Below are positions 36,768-46,316 of a DNA stretch of 64,000 nt, in pieces. This DNA is from Gaiella sp. Lineage in GTDB: Bacteria > Actinomycetota > Thermoleophilia > Gaiellales > Gaiellaceae. Position numbers and translations under genes: made by a program. The first letter of the stretch is position 1; each line of letters opens with the position of its first letter. The DNA lies in contig JAOSJZ010000001.1 of NCBI GenBank assembly GCA_027493885.1, forward strand, positions 558,001 through 622,000, read 5' to 3'. The notes under the pieces were generated by a model, which was not told where the DNA came from, did no database searches, and saw nothing but the letters and a program-made list of their open reading frames with translations.

Positions 36768-39161
36768 GTGACGCGTGCGCTCTCTCCCCTCGTCGTCCTC
36801 GCAGCCGCGGTGCTCGGGGCAACAGCGGGCACTGGCGCGCCGGTTTCGCGGGGCGACGTCTCGCCGCCGACCGAGGTCGTGGTGCAGCTCAGCGCGCCTC
36901 CGCTCGCGTACGCGAGCGGGTCGGCCGCCGAGCGCCGGCTCGATGCCGAGCAGCAGCGCTTCACGGCGGCGCTCCGCCGCTCCGTGCCCGACGCGGCCGT
37001 TCGCTGGCGCTACCGCCTGGTCGCGAACGGGCTCGCCGTCGTCGTCCCGCCGGGCAAGATCGCACGGCTTCGGCGCCTGCCGGGGGTGAGGCAGGTGTAC
37101 GGGCCTACGACCTACCACGTGCTCGCCGGCCCGGACGCGGACACGATCCGGGCGCGGCAGCTCCCCGGTGCGACGCTCGCAAACGCCGGCGCCGGGATCA
37201 AGATCGGGATCATCGACGACGGCGTCGACCAGCGCCACCCGTTCTTCGACCCGTCTGGGTACACCATGCCTGCGGGGTTCCCGAGAGGTCGGGCCGCCTA
37301 CACGACCGCCAAGGTGATCGTCGCGCGGGCGTTCCCTCCACCCGGGGCGGCGTGGAAGCACGCGGGCGCGCCGTACGATCCCGAGGAGTCCGGTCACGCC
37401 ACACACGTCGCGGGTATCGCCGCCGGCAACGCCAACACGCTCGCGAACGGTGCGCGGATCAGCGGTGTTGCCCCACGAGCATACATCGGGAACTACAAGG
37501 CGCTGACCGTCCCCACCGAGTCGGGGCTCGGTCTCAACGGCAACGCGCCCGAGATCGTGGCCGCGATCGAGGCGGCGGTCGCGGACGGGATGGACGTCAT
37601 CAACCTCTCGCTGGGGGAGCCAGAGATCGAGCCGTCGCGCGATCTCGTCGCGCTCGCGCTCGACGCCGCGGCGGCAGCCGGCGTCGTTCCGGTCGTCGCA
37701 GCCGGGAACGACTTCGAGGATTTCGGCCGGGGCTCGCTCGGCTCTCCCGGCAGCGCCGCGGACGCGATCACGGTCGGCGCGACGACGTCGGGGCCGTCGC
37801 CGGCGATCGCCGGCTTCTCCTCGTCCGGCCCGACGCCGCTGTCGCTGCGCCTGAAGCCGGATGTCGTCGCTCCGGGCACGTCGATCCTCTCCTCGCGCCC
37901 CGACGGCTGGGGCCTGTCGTCGGGGACCAGCATGGCCGCCCCGCACGTGGCGGGCGCCGCGGCGCTCCTGCTCCAACGGCATCCGGACTGGGCGCCGGCG
38001 CAGGTGAAGGCGGCGCTCACGGTCACGGCACGCCCCCTCGCCTCGGCCGACGGCGGAGCCGGCCCGACCCGCTCGGGCGCCGGTCTCGTCGACGTGTCCG
38101 CGGCCGACACGCCTCTCGTCCGGCCGGTGCCGACGGGCGTCTCGTTCGGTCTCGTTCGGGCCGACACGCTCTCGACCCGGAGCGTCACCGTGGAGGACGC
38201 GGGCGGTGGCGCCGGTGCCTGGAACGTCGCCGTCGAGCTCTCCGGCGCTCCTCTCGGCACGCGCATCTCCGTGCCGCCGACGGTGAGCGTCCCGGGCTTG
38301 CTCGTCCTCGACCTCCTGGCGGGCGCGGCGGAGGGAGAGGTCGCGGGTGCCATCGTGCTCCGCCGCGACGCCCTCAGCCGGCGGATCCCGCTCTGGGGCC
38401 GGGTCGAGGTCCCCAAGCTCGACGTGTCGGGCGCCCGCACCCTCGTCCGTCCCGGCGTGTACGCCGGCGACACCCGCGGCCGCCCCGCGCTCGTGACCAC
38501 CTACCGCTACCCCGAGGTTCCCCCGGGCGGCCCGGTCACGGCGCGGCTGGCCGGGCCGGAACAGGTCTTCAGGGTCCGGATGAGGCGGCCGGTCGCGAAC
38601 TTCGGGGTAGTGATCACCCAGCGTGGTCCCGGCTCCCGTGTGGAGCCGCGGATCGTCCGCGCCGGGGACGAGAACCGGCTCACGGGCTACGCGGCGCTGC
38701 CGCTCGGCCAGAATCCGTACGTCGACGAGTTCGGAAGCCCCGTTCCGGCGGCCGGCGCGCTCCGCCCGGCGCCGGGGGTCTACGAGATCGTGTTCGACAG
38801 CCCCACGGCGGCGGGGGCGGGCGCGTTTCGCTTTCGCTTCTGGATGGACGACGTGACCCCTCCGCGGGCGACGGTCGTCCGCCGCACGGTGCGGCGGGGA
38901 GATCCGGTGCGCGTGCGCGTGACCGATGCCGGCTCGGGCGTCGACGTCCGCTCGATCGAGGCGACCGTCGACGGCAAGCCGGTCCGCGCGCAGCTCGTCG
39001 GCGACGAGATCCGGGTCTCCACGACCGGCCTCGAGCGCGGACGGCACAGCCTGCGGCTCTCGCTGGCGGACTACCAGGAGACCCGGAACAACGAGAACGT
39101 GACCCGGATCCTGCCCAACACCCGCACCATGACGTCCTGGATCACCGTGCTCAGGCCGTAG
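36768..39161 (+). CDS. Secreted subtilisin-like serine protease
   Basis: Encodes 797 residues from GTG 36768. Residues 1-25 are a signal peptide, and about 30-120 an inhibitor-like propeptide (TEVVVQLSAPPLAY, YRLVANGLAVVVP). The S8 domain follows: catalytic Asp150 (IGIIDDGVD), His210 (ESGHATHVAGIAAG), oxyanion Asn314 (VVAAGNDFEDFG) and Ser388 (LSSGTSMAAPHVAG). The C-terminal 350 residues are beta-rich, Fn3-like domains (TLVRPGVYAGD, PPRATVVRRTVRRGDPVRVR) probably for attachment or substrate binding. It is an extracellular protease, transcribed alone, 52 bases after tRNA-Leu. Confidence 0.93.
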   Translation: MTRALSPLVVLAAAVLGATAGTGAPVSRGDVSPPTEVVVQLSAPPLAYASGSAAERRLDAEQQRFTAALRRSVPDAAVRWRYRLVANGLAVVVPPGKIARLRRLPGVRQVYGPTTYHVLAGPDADTIRARQLPGATLANAGAGIKIGIIDDGVDQRHPFFDPSGYTMPAGFPRGRAAYTTAKVIVARAFPPPGAAWKHAGAPYDPEESGHATHVAGIAAGNANTLANGARISGVAPRAYIGNYKALTVPTESGLGLNGNAPEIVAAIEAAVADGMDVINLSLGEPEIEPSRDLVALALDAAAAAGVVPVVAAGNDFEDFGRGSLGSPGSAADAITVGATTSGPSPAIAGFSSSGPTPLSLRLKPDVVAPGTSILSSRPDGWGLSSGTSMAAPHVAGAAALLLQRHPDWAPAQVKAALTVTARPLASADGGAGPTRSGAGLVDVSAADTPLVRPVPTGVSFGLVRADTLSTRSVTVEDAGGGAGAWNVAVELSGAPLGTRISVPPTVSVPGLLVLDLLAGAAEGEVAGAIVLRRDALSRRIPLWGRVEVPKLDVSGARTLVRPGVYAGDTRGRPALVTTYRYPEVPPGGPVTARLAGPEQVFRVRMRRPVANFGVVITQRGPGSRVEPRIVRAGDENRLTGYAALPLGQNPYVDEFGSPVPAAGALRPAPGVYEIVFDSPTAAGAGAFRFRFWMDDVTPPRATVVRRTVRRGDPVRVRVTDAGSGVDVRSIEATVDGKPVRAQLVGDEIRVSTTGLERGRHSLRLSLADYQETRNNENVTRILPNTRTMTSWITVLRP

Positions 39162-39178
39162 CCCTCCGGCCCCCGGGG

Positions 39179-39409
39179 CTAGCGCTTCGTCCGCGGCTCC
39201 TCGATCGTCGGCAACGCGTCGAGGTCGCGCTGGACGCTCTCGACGAAGTCCTCGTCGTCCGAGCGCACGACGCGGAGCCTCGCCTTGCGGCGCTCGCGAT
39301 CACGCCGGCGCCGCGCATCGGCGCCCACGACGCCCGAAACCCTCGGCCACTCCGCAGCGACGACGACGAGGACGCCGAGGGCGAGCAGGACGATCCACGG
39401 CCAGCTCAC
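39179..39409 (-). CDS. Small single-pass membrane protein
   Basis: Encodes 76 residues. One N-terminal helix (WPWIVLLALGVLVVVAAEWP) is followed by a very basic stretch (ARRRRDRERRKARLRVV) and an acidic tail (DDEDFVESVQRDLDALPTIE). No family recognised. It ends 17 bases from the convergent subtilase and starts 9 bases from the end of the tag gene on the same strand, so it may be co-transcribed with it. Confidence 0.6.
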   Translation of the reverse strand: MSWPWIVLLALGVLVVVAAEWPRVSGVVGADARRRRDRERRKARLRVVRSDDEDFVESVQRDLDALPTIEEPRTKR

Positions 39410-39418
39410 GATTCGATT

Positions 39419-40051
39419 CTACGCCACGGGACGGGTCATGGCAGCACGCGCTGCCTCGACGCGCGGGCGGGCGGCGCATCCCTCGAGGTGGTCGTTGACG
39501 AGCCCCATCGCCTGCATGAACGCGTAGACGGTCGTGGGGCCGACGAACGTCCAGCCGCGCCGCTTGAGCTCCCTCGCGAGCGCGCGCGACGCGTCGGTCT
39601 GCGAAAGCTCGTGCAGCGCGTCGCGCGTCATGCGCTGCGGGCGGTCGGCGGCCGGTGGCTCGAAGCGCCACACGAAAGCGGCGAGCGAGCCCTCGGACTC
39701 GACGAGCTCGAGCGTGCGGCGCGCGTTGTTGATCGTCGACTCGATCTTGCCGCGGTGACGGACGATCGAGGCGTCGCCCAGCAGGCGCTCGACGTCGCGC
39801 TCGTCGAACCGGGCGATCCGCCGGAAGTCGAACCCGGCGAACGCCCTCCTGAACGCGTCGCGCTTGCGGAGGATCGTGAGCCACGAGAGCCCCGCCTGAA
39901 ACCCCTCGAGCGCGAGCTTCTCGAACAGCCGGACGTCGTCGGTGACAGGCATCCCCCACTCGTCGTCGTGGTAGGCGCGGTAGGCGGCGTCCTCGCCCGC
40001 TCCCCACCAGCAGCGCGTGACGCCGTCGGCGTCACGCGCTAGCCCCTGCAT
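39419..40051 (-). CDS. tag: DNA-3-methyladenine glycosylase I
   Basis: Encodes 210 residues from ATG 40051. Tag marks are visible: RCWWG with the N-terminal zinc Cys, AYHDDEWGMPV with the zinc His, FQAGLSWLTILRKRDAFRRA, IVRHRGKIESTINNAR, and GPTTVYAFMQAMGLVNDHLE followed by CAAR, which supplies the C-terminal zinc His and Cys. It removes 3-methyladenine from DNA. It sits at the edge of the catabolic cluster, on the same strand. Confidence 0.95.
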   Translation of the reverse strand: MQGLARDADGVTRCWWGAGEDAAYRAYHDDEWGMPVTDDVRLFEKLALEGFQAGLSWLTILRKRDAFRRAFAGFDFRRIARFDERDVERLLGDASIVRHRGKIESTINNARRTLELVESEGSLAAFVWRFEPPAADRPQRMTRDALHELSQTDASRALARELKRRGWTFVGPTTVYAFMQAMGLVNDHLEGCAARPRVEAARAAMTRPVA

Positions 40052-40115
40052 GGCCGTTCCGGACCGGACCTGAGCGGATCCGGCGCAGCCGGAGACGCTC
40101 CGGCCGGCGACGCTC

Positions 40116-41279
40116 TCACCGGTAGACAACCCCCATGGTCAGGTCGGCCAGCGGAACGCCGCCCTCGGCCGTGACGAGCCACGTGTCCTGCATGTAGAGG
40201 CAGTCCTCGCCGTTCGTCGCGATCGCGTGCGGGTGCATCGAGACCACCATGTTCTCGCGCAGCTCGGTCTCGACACCCTCGCCCACCTTCGGGAACTCGA
40301 TCATCGTCATCCCGATCGAATGGCCGGTGACGTGCCCCAGGTGGTAGCCGCGGTCGGTGAAGCCCTTCGAGACGGCCATGTGGACGTCGTGGCAGGTCGC
40401 GCCGGCGCGCATCGCCGTCTTCGCGGCCTCGTAGTACTCGTCGTACGCCTCGACCATCGCCTTCGTGTCGTCGGAGAGCTCCGTCCCCTCCGCGGCGACG
40501 GCGCGCGACACCTCGGCCCAGTGCATCCCCGGCCCGGCGATCTCGAGCGACGGCAGCACGAAGTCGCCGAGCACCTCCTCCTTGCGGGCGATCTTGAACT
40601 CCGGAAGCGCGACGCCGGAGCGCCCCGGCGCGGTGAGGACCATGTTCATCGTCAGCCGACCGCAACCCTCGGCCACGAACCACTCCTCGGCCGCGGCCAT
40701 CACCTCGGCGGCGCTGCGGCCCGGCGCGTACGCCTCTGCCCAGAGCTCGAAGCCGCGGCGATTGATACGCACGGAATCGCGGACGCTCTCGAGCTCTGCC
40801 TCGCTCTTGACCGCGCGGGCGATGTCGAACTCGACGTCGAACGGGACGACGTCGAAGCCTTCGAGCGCGCGGTAGTCGCGCACCGTCATCACGTAGTCGA
40901 GGCCGTACACGCCGATCCGCTTCCAGCCTGCGTCCTTCGCATGCGCGGCGATCGCGGAGCCGGGAAGCGGGTCGAAGCGCTGCTCGATGAGCGATGTCGC
41001 GTGCTCGCCGACGTAGCGCGCCTCGGAGGGAAAGACCGCAAAGGGATCGCCGTCCGCCGGGAGGACGACGTACGCGTAGCGATGGACGATCTGGAAGCCG
41101 GACATGTACGTCACGGAGCCTTCGAAGCCCGTGTACTCGCTGCCGGCGACGACGAGCGCGTCGAGGGCGTGCTCAGCCATCGCGCCGCGGACGTTCGCGT
41201 GGCGCCGGTCGAGCTCGTCCTCGAGCGATGCGCGCGAACTCGTATCGGAAGCAGGCTGAAGCCTGCCTTCTACTGCCAT
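40116..41279 (-). CDS. M24 peptidase-fold hydrolase (creatinase/ectoine-hydrolase-like)
   Basis: Encodes 387 residues from ATG 41279. It has the two-domain layout of creatinase-type enzymes: an N-terminal domain (LDALVVAGSEYTGFEGSVTY) and a C-terminal pita-bread domain. His is present in LGHVTGHSIGMTMIEFPKVG. Where metal-dependent members carry an Asp pair, this one reads LPSLEIAGPGMHWAEVSRAV, lacking both Asp, so it is probably metal-independent like creatinase. Such enzymes cleave C-N bonds in small nitrogen compounds. It is the last gene after livM (43-base gap), linking it to the importer. Confidence 0.75.
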   Translation of the reverse strand: MAVEGRLQPASDTSSRASLEDELDRRHANVRGAMAEHALDALVVAGSEYTGFEGSVTYMSGFQIVHRYAYVVLPADGDPFAVFPSEARYVGEHATSLIEQRFDPLPGSAIAAHAKDAGWKRIGVYGLDYVMTVRDYRALEGFDVVPFDVEFDIARAVKSEAELESVRDSVRINRRGFELWAEAYAPGRSAAEVMAAAEEWFVAEGCGRLTMNMVLTAPGRSGVALPEFKIARKEEVLGDFVLPSLEIAGPGMHWAEVSRAVAAEGTELSDDTKAMVEAYDEYYEAAKTAMRAGATCHDVHMAVSKGFTDRGYHLGHVTGHSIGMTMIEFPKVGEGVETELRENMVVSMHPHAIATNGEDCLYMQDTWLVTAEGGVPLADLTMGVVYR

Positions 41280-41322
41280 GAGGATTCGACCCCCTTTGTG
41301 GGTGTGGTGGTGGTGTCGTGCA

Positions 41323-42384
41323 TCACACGGGCTCTCGTGCTGCTTCTTTCGAGGCGCCGTCCGCGGCAGCGACTCGCCTGCGGGGCGGCCGCGGGAGCCG
41401 AAACTCGCGCCCGCCGGTGAGCCCGGAGGGACGCAGCACGAGGACGAGCGCCATCAGCGTGCCCAGCGTCACGAGGCGCGCTCCCTGCGGCAGGTCGATC
41501 GTGGCGGCGCCGACCCCGACTCCCTGCTCGGCCTCGCTCAGGAACGAGTCGAGGCCGCTCACGGCAAGCGCCCCGACAACCGCCCCCCACAGGCTCGTGA
41601 TGCCGCCGATAACGAGCATTGCGAGCGTGACGAAGGTGAGCTCGAGGTAGACCTGGTCGGCGGTGATCGAGCCGAGCATGTGGACGTAGAGCCCGCCGGC
41701 GAGCCCCGCGAGCGCGCCGGAGAGCGTGAAGGCCCACAGGCGCTGCCGGTGGACGTCGATCCCGACGGCCTGCGCGGCAGCCGCGTCCTCGCGCGTCGCG
41801 CGCAGCGAGCGGCCGAAACGGCTGCGCTGGTACGCGAAAGCGGCCGCGATCACGACCACCGTGCCGATCGCGGCCCGGGTCAGGTCGGTCGTCTCCGGCA
41901 CGAGCGCGAGCGTCGTCGCTCCCGGGCCGATCTTGGTCCACTCCCGCAGTAGGTTGTGGGTGATCTCGAGCACCGCGAACGTGGCGATGCCCGCCGCGAG
42001 CCCCGAGAGTCGCATCAGCGGGATGCCGACGAGAAACGCGAAGACGGCGCCGACGACGGCCGCCAGCGCGAGCGAGGAGACGTCGCCGATCGTGTGGTCG
42101 CGTAGCAGCGGGAACAGGTCCGGCAGCACGCCCTGCTTCGAGTCGAGCGGCACGGTCATCACACCGGCCGCGAACGCGCCGACGGCGACGAAGCTGATCT
42201 GGCCGAACGAGAGCACGCCGGAGTTGCCGACGAAGACGTAGATCGCGACGACGATCGCGACCGACGTGATCGCGGTGAGGAAGTAGATCTCGGTGGCGCG
42301 AGCGGTGAACGAGCCGACGATCGCCGTCGCGACGACGAGCAGCACGGGCGCGGCGAGCTGGAGCCACGGGTCGAGCCGCCTCAT
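41323..42384 (-). CDS. Liv-type ABC transporter permease (LivM-like)
   Basis: Encodes 353 residues from ATG 42384, with about 9 hydrophobic segments. Family marks include GVLSFGQISFVAVGAFAAGV near the N-terminus and the EAA-like loop RSRFGRSLRATREDAAAAQA plus GIDVHRQRLWAFTLSGALAG. It is one of two permeases of a branched-chain-amino-acid-type importer; such systems also carry amides, urea or aromatic acids. The start overlaps the livH stop by four bases. Confidence 0.92.
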   Translation of the reverse strand: MRRLDPWLQLAAPVLLVVATAIVGSFTARATEIYFLTAITSVAIVVAIYVFVGNSGVLSFGQISFVAVGAFAAGVMTVPLDSKQGVLPDLFPLLRDHTIGDVSSLALAAVVGAVFAFLVGIPLMRLSGLAAGIATFAVLEITHNLLREWTKIGPGATTLALVPETTDLTRAAIGTVVVIAAAFAYQRSRFGRSLRATREDAAAAQAVGIDVHRQRLWAFTLSGALAGLAGGLYVHMLGSITADQVYLELTFVTLAMLVIGGITSLWGAVVGALAVSGLDSFLSEAEQGVGVGAATIDLPQGARLVTLGTLMALVLVLRPSGLTGGREFRLPRPPRRRVAAADGASKEAAREPV

Positions 42385-43307
42385 ACTCGCTCCACGAGGC
42401 TCGTCCCGCCGCGCGCGAACAGCCCCGACGGGCGGATGAGCAGGACGAGGATCACGAGCGCGAAGACGACGGACGGGAGGAACACCGTCTTGTCCGTCGG
42501 CAGCGCGCCGTTGATGACCCCTGTCGCGAAGCCGATCGCGAAGCCCCCGAGCGTCGCCGTCCACAGACGGTCGATCCCGCCCACGACGACGCCGACGAGC
42601 ACGATGATCGTCTCCTTCAGCGCGAAGTCCGGGGCGACGAGGGGGTTCTGGACGGTGAGCAGGACCGACACCGCCGCCGCGATCACCGCCGAGAGCAGCA
42701 CGGCCGTGGCGATCACCGTGTTCGCCCGCACGCCGAGCAGCCGTGCGGTCGCGAAGTCGGTCGCCGCGGCCCGCATCTGCAGGCCGATGCGCGTCCTCGT
42801 GAGCAGCAGCGCGAGCAGCGAGAGCGCGACCGCGGCGACGACGACGGCGACGATGGTCACCTTGCGCACCTCGAGGCCCCATACCGTGATCGCCTGGTTG
42901 AGCGAGGCGACGGAGGCGGCCGGCTCCCCGATCGTGTCGTCACGCACGTCGACCAGGAGGGCGACGCTCTGGAGCAGGAAGGCGATCGCGAAGGTCGTCA
43001 CGAGCATCACCGCCGGCGACTGAGTCCGCAACGGGCGGAAGACCAGCCGGTCCATCACGCCGGACAGGACGATCACGACGACGAAGCACATTGCGATCCC
43101 CGCCCATGTCGGCCACCCGGCCTGCGACGTGAACGCGAGCGTGTAGGCGCCGGCCATGATCAGCTGGCCGTACGCGAAGTTGACGAGCCGGAGCACGCCG
43201 AAGACCAGGCCGATCCCGACCGCCATCAGCGCGTACACGGCGCCGAGCCCGACGGCGTCGACGAGCGTCTGCGCGTCGAGCGCGCCGAGGAGCGGGTTGC
43301 CGCTCAT
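42381..43307 (-). CDS. Liv-type ABC transporter permease (LivH-like)
   Basis: Encodes 308 residues with about 8 hydrophobic segments. Marks are GAVYALMAVGIGLVFGVLRL, NFAYGQLIMAGAYTLAF and the coupling loop RTRIGLQMRAAATDFATARL. It pairs with LivM to form the channel. Both ends overlap neighbours (livF stop/livH start ATGA; livH stop/livM start ATGA), so the subunits are made in fixed ratio. Confidence 0.92.
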   Translation of the reverse strand: MSGNPLLGALDAQTLVDAVGLGAVYALMAVGIGLVFGVLRLVNFAYGQLIMAGAYTLAFTSQAGWPTWAGIAMCFVVVIVLSGVMDRLVFRPLRTQSPAVMLVTTFAIAFLLQSVALLVDVRDDTIGEPAASVASLNQAITVWGLEVRKVTIVAVVVAAVALSLLALLLTRTRIGLQMRAAATDFATARLLGVRANTVIATAVLLSAVIAAAVSVLLTVQNPLVAPDFALKETIIVLVGVVVGGIDRLWTATLGGFAIGFATGVINGALPTDKTVFLPSVVFALVILVLLIRPSGLFARGGTSLVERV

Positions 43308-44038
43308 GACAGGTACGCGTGCACCATCGCGTCGGTGTCGCCCGCATCGGCCGGCGTCAGGGTGAGCCGGACCTCGCCGTTGGCGAGGAGGTACGTCCGG
43401 TCGGCGAAGGCGACCGTGCGCTGCGCACGCTGCTCGACGAGGAGGACGCTGATCCCGCGCCGCCGGATCTCGCCGAGCGCGTCGAAGACGACGTCGACGA
43501 TCTTCGGCGCGAGCCCGAGCGACGGCTCGTCGAGCAGGAGCACGTCGGGGGCTGCGACGAGCGCGCGACCGATGGCGAGCTGCTGCTGCTGGCCGCCCGA
43601 GAGCGTCCCGGCGTGCCGGCGGCGGAAGTCGCGCAGGATGGGGAACATCTCGTGCACCCGCTCGACGGCCTCTTCCCCGCCGTCGCGCGTGCGGCGCCCG
43701 CTGAGACCCAGGCGCAGGTTCTCGTCGACCGTCAGCTCCGCGAAGATCCGCCGGCCCTCGGGGACGAGGGCGATCCCGGAGCGGGCGATCGCCTCGGGGG
43801 CGCGGCCGCGGAGGCTCTTGCCCGCGAGCCGGATCTCGCCCGCGTGGGCGGGCACGGCGCCCATGATCGCGTGCAGGGTGGTCGACTTGCCGGCGCCGTT
43901 CGGGCCGATCAGGCCCACGATCTCGCCCGCGCCCAGCTCGAGGTCGAGCCCGCGGAGGGCGGTCACGCCGCCGTAGCGGACGACGAGCCCATCGACGGCG
44001 AGCGCCGGCGCCGACGTCTGCGCAGGAGCCTCGCTCAT
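43304..44038 (-). CDS. Liv-type ABC transporter ATPase (LivF-like)
   Basis: Encodes 244 residues from ATG 44038. Walker A GLIGPNGAGKST, signature LSGGQQQQLAIGRAL, Walker B DVLLLDEPSLGLAPKI, and the LivF-typical ARSGIALVPEGRRIFAELTV are all present. It shares one base with the livG stop (TGATG). It powers import together with LivG. Confidence 0.95.
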   Translation of the reverse strand: MSEAPAQTSAPALAVDGLVVRYGGVTALRGLDLELGAGEIVGLIGPNGAGKSTTLHAIMGAVPAHAGEIRLAGKSLRGRAPEAIARSGIALVPEGRRIFAELTVDENLRLGLSGRRTRDGGEEAVERVHEMFPILRDFRRRHAGTLSGGQQQQLAIGRALVAAPDVLLLDEPSLGLAPKIVDVVFDALGEIRRRGISVLLVEQRAQRTVAFADRTYLLANGEVRLTLTPADAGDTDAMVHAYLS

Positions 44039-44820
44039 CACGCTTCCGTCTCCTCCTCCACGGCGCTCTCGCCGAGGTACGCGGCCGCCACGTCGAGGTT
44101 GTCGCGGATCTCCGCGGGCGTGCCCGCGGCGAGCATCCTGCCCTGGTCGAGCACCTGGATGCGGTCGCAGACGTCCATGATCAGCGCCATGTTGTGGTCG
44201 ATCAGGAGGACGCCGGCCTCGTGGTCGTCGCGCACCGCGCGAACGACGGCGGCGAAGTCGGGCACCTCCGCCTCGGGCAGACCGGCCGCGGGCTCGTCCA
44301 TCAAGACGTAGTGGGGCTCGGTCGCGAGAGCGCGGGCGACCCCGAGCCGCCGCTCGTCGCCGTGCGGCAGCGACGCGGCGGGCGCGTCGGCGCGGGCGGC
44401 GAGGCCGAGGAGCTCGAGCAGCTCGGTCGCGCGGCGCCGCGCGTCGCGTGGTCGCGCGCCGACACCGATTGCCGCGACCTCGACGTTCTCGCGAACGCTC
44501 AGCCCGCGGAACGAGCGGCTGTGCTGGAAGGTGCGCGCGAGCCCCTTCCGCCCGCGACGGTGCGCCGGCCAGCGCGTGACGTCGTGACCGTCGAGCTCGA
44601 TCGCTCCCGACGTCGGCCGGTCGAAGCCGCTCATGAGGTTGACGAGGGTCGACTTTCCGGCCCCGTTCGGCCCGATCAGGCCGACGACCTCGTGCCGGTG
44701 CACCTCGACGGTGACCTCGCGGAGCGCCTGGACGCCCTCGTAGGACCGCGATACGGCGGTGGCCCGGAGAGACTCTCCGGGCCACCGCCCTTGGTCAGAC
44801 GAGGCGTCTGGCACCGGCAC
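44038..44820 (-). CDS. Liv-type ABC transporter ATPase (LivG-like)
   Basis: Encodes 260 residues from GTG 44820, which shares one base with the livK stop (TAGTG). Walker A is GLIGPNGAGKST, followed by GLARTFQHSRSFRGLSVREN, the LivG-type signature LPHGDERRLGVARAL, and Walker B YVLMDEPAAGLPEAE. The C-terminal tail is acidic. Confidence 0.94.
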   Translation of the reverse strand: MPVPDASSDQGRWPGESLRATAVSRSYEGVQALREVTVEVHRHEVVGLIGPNGAGKSTLVNLMSGFDRPTSGAIELDGHDVTRWPAHRRGRKGLARTFQHSRSFRGLSVRENVEVAAIGVGARPRDARRRATELLELLGLAARADAPAASLPHGDERRLGVARALATEPHYVLMDEPAAGLPEAEVPDFAAVVRAVRDDHEAGVLLIDHNMALIMDVCDRIQVLDQGRMLAAGTPAEIRDNLDVAAAYLGESAVEEETEA

Positions 44821-45999
44821 TAGATCTTCGGCACGACCTTCGCCGTGACCGTGCCGACCATCCGCGCCTTGCTGTCCTTGATCTCGATCACGCGGTACGC
44901 CCGCCCGAACACGGTATGGAGCTGCGGCGAGAAGCTGACGAAGCCAGAGATCGTCGGCACCTTCTTGAACCGCTCGAGCTGGGCCGCGAGCCTCGCGCCG
45001 TTCGTCGACCCCTTCGCCCGCTTGATCGCGACCACGAGCCCGTCGATGGTGGCCGCGCCGGTGACGAACCCGCCCGTGCCGGCCTTGACGGCCCTGGCGA
45101 GCCTGTTCACCGCCCTGCTCGGGTCGTCGCCGAAGGCCGACGCGAACGTGACGGCGTAGTAGTTCGAGATCTGCGGCGACTTCGGCAGCCAGTACGTGCC
45201 GTCACCGGCCCACGAGTTCAGGATCGGCGTCTCGTTGCCGAGCGAGCGCAGCCCGGAGACGAGCGCCGGCAGCTCCCCGAACGCGGTCGAGGTCACGATC
45301 ACGTCCGCGTTGGCGCTGTTCAGCCGGGTGACGGCGGTGTTGACGTTGTTGGCGCCGGTGGCGTACGTCTCGTTGGCGACGATCTTGCCGCCGAGCTGCT
45401 TGAAGCGCGCCTCGAACGCCTTGGTGACGCTCTTGAAGTACACGAGGGCGGTGTTCGTTCCGACAGCGGCCGTCCGCCACCCCTTCCTCCACGCGAACTC
45501 CGCCATTGCCGAGCCCTCGTCGGCCGAGTAGTTCCCGAACGAGAAGGCGAGCTTCCCCCTTCGCGCCGAAGCGCTTCGGGCCCATCTGGCCGGTCCCCTC
45601 GCAGGGCGCGATCGCGAGCATGCCGCGGTTGATCGCCTCCTGGACGACGGGCGTCGCGTAGTCGACGTCGCAGGTGACGAACATCACGTCCGCGCCCTTG
45701 TCGATCAAGCTCGCGGCGCACGCCTTCGCCTTGGCCGGGTTGTTGTTCTGGGTGTCACAGGTGAGGATGCGGAGCTTGCGCCCGTTGACCCCTCCGCGGG
45801 CGTTGACCGCCTTCACCTGGATCTTCGCCGTCGCGAGCGCGGGACCGTCGAAGGGCGCCATGTTGCCCTTGCCGTCGTAGGCCCACCCGATGGTGATCGG
45901 GGGCTTCGTTGCCGCAGACGCGGTCGCGGCGGCGATCGCCGCGATCACGGTGAGCGTCGCGAGCAGCCCCGCGAGCACTCCTGTCTTGCTCTTTGTCAT
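44820..45999 (-). CDS. Liv-type substrate-binding protein (frameshifted)
   Basis: About 392 residues over two frames. The start ATG 45999 follows CAGGAGGCGTG; the signal peptide is KTGVLAGLLATLTVIAAIAA. The mature protein begins PPITIGWAYDGKGNMAPFDG and includes GGVNGRKLRILTCDTQNNNP. The frame breaks at the run 45555-45559, where one extra base occurs; repair gives FGAKGKLAFSFGNYSADEGS and continues to the C-terminal lobe (FAWRKGWRTAAVGTNTALVY). It is the extracellular binding component that sets importer specificity. The operator-like palindrome lies about 270 bases upstream. Confidence 0.9.
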
Positions 46000-46230
46000 C
46001 ACGCCTCCTGGTGCGCTTGACGGTGAGAGTCGGGTTCTCGCCACAACGCTTCCTTCGCGGTGACGAGGCGGTACAGCGCCGTGTGCAACGGCACCGGCAC
46101 TCCTTGCGTGCCGGCCTCGCGGACGAGCGAGCCGGTGAGGTGGCCGATCTCGGTCGGCCTACGGCCTTCGACGTCCGCCGGCCGCGCAGGATAGTTGGGA
46201 GCCTCGCGGATCGCGAGCTCGAAAGGCCCG
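45999..46230 (-). pseudogene. Remnant of a second panE-like gene (C-terminal end)
   Basis: About 75 codons closely match the end of the intact panE-like gene at 47862: here YPARPADVEGRRPTEIGHLT, SLVREAGTQGVPVPLHTALY and RQAHQEA; there DVEARRPTEIDLITGSLVRE and RQAHQEA. The first three quarters are absent. The stop overlaps the livK start (TGATG), exactly as the intact copy ends in CAGGAGGCGTGATGAC. Together with the two Rid genes this shows a duplication of a rid-panE block followed by deletion. Confidence 0.8.
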
Positions 46231-46267
46231 AGCCGTCCGCCTCGGCGCTGGACGACCGCAGCGTCGG

Positions 46268-46277
46268 TGACATGTCA
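46268..46277. promoter_or_regulatory. Operator-like palindrome TGACATGTCA
   Basis: A perfect 10-base palindrome (flanks G and A) between the Rid gene at 46317 and the panE remnant/livK unit. A second, imperfect copy, TGACATGACA, lies at 46306-46315. The same 10-mer recurs at 51664, 57095 and 62044. Likely operator for the livK transport operon. Confidence 0.6.
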
Positions 46278-46316
46278 ATCATCCAGGCGGAGTATCGCGA
46301 AGCGCTGACATGACAG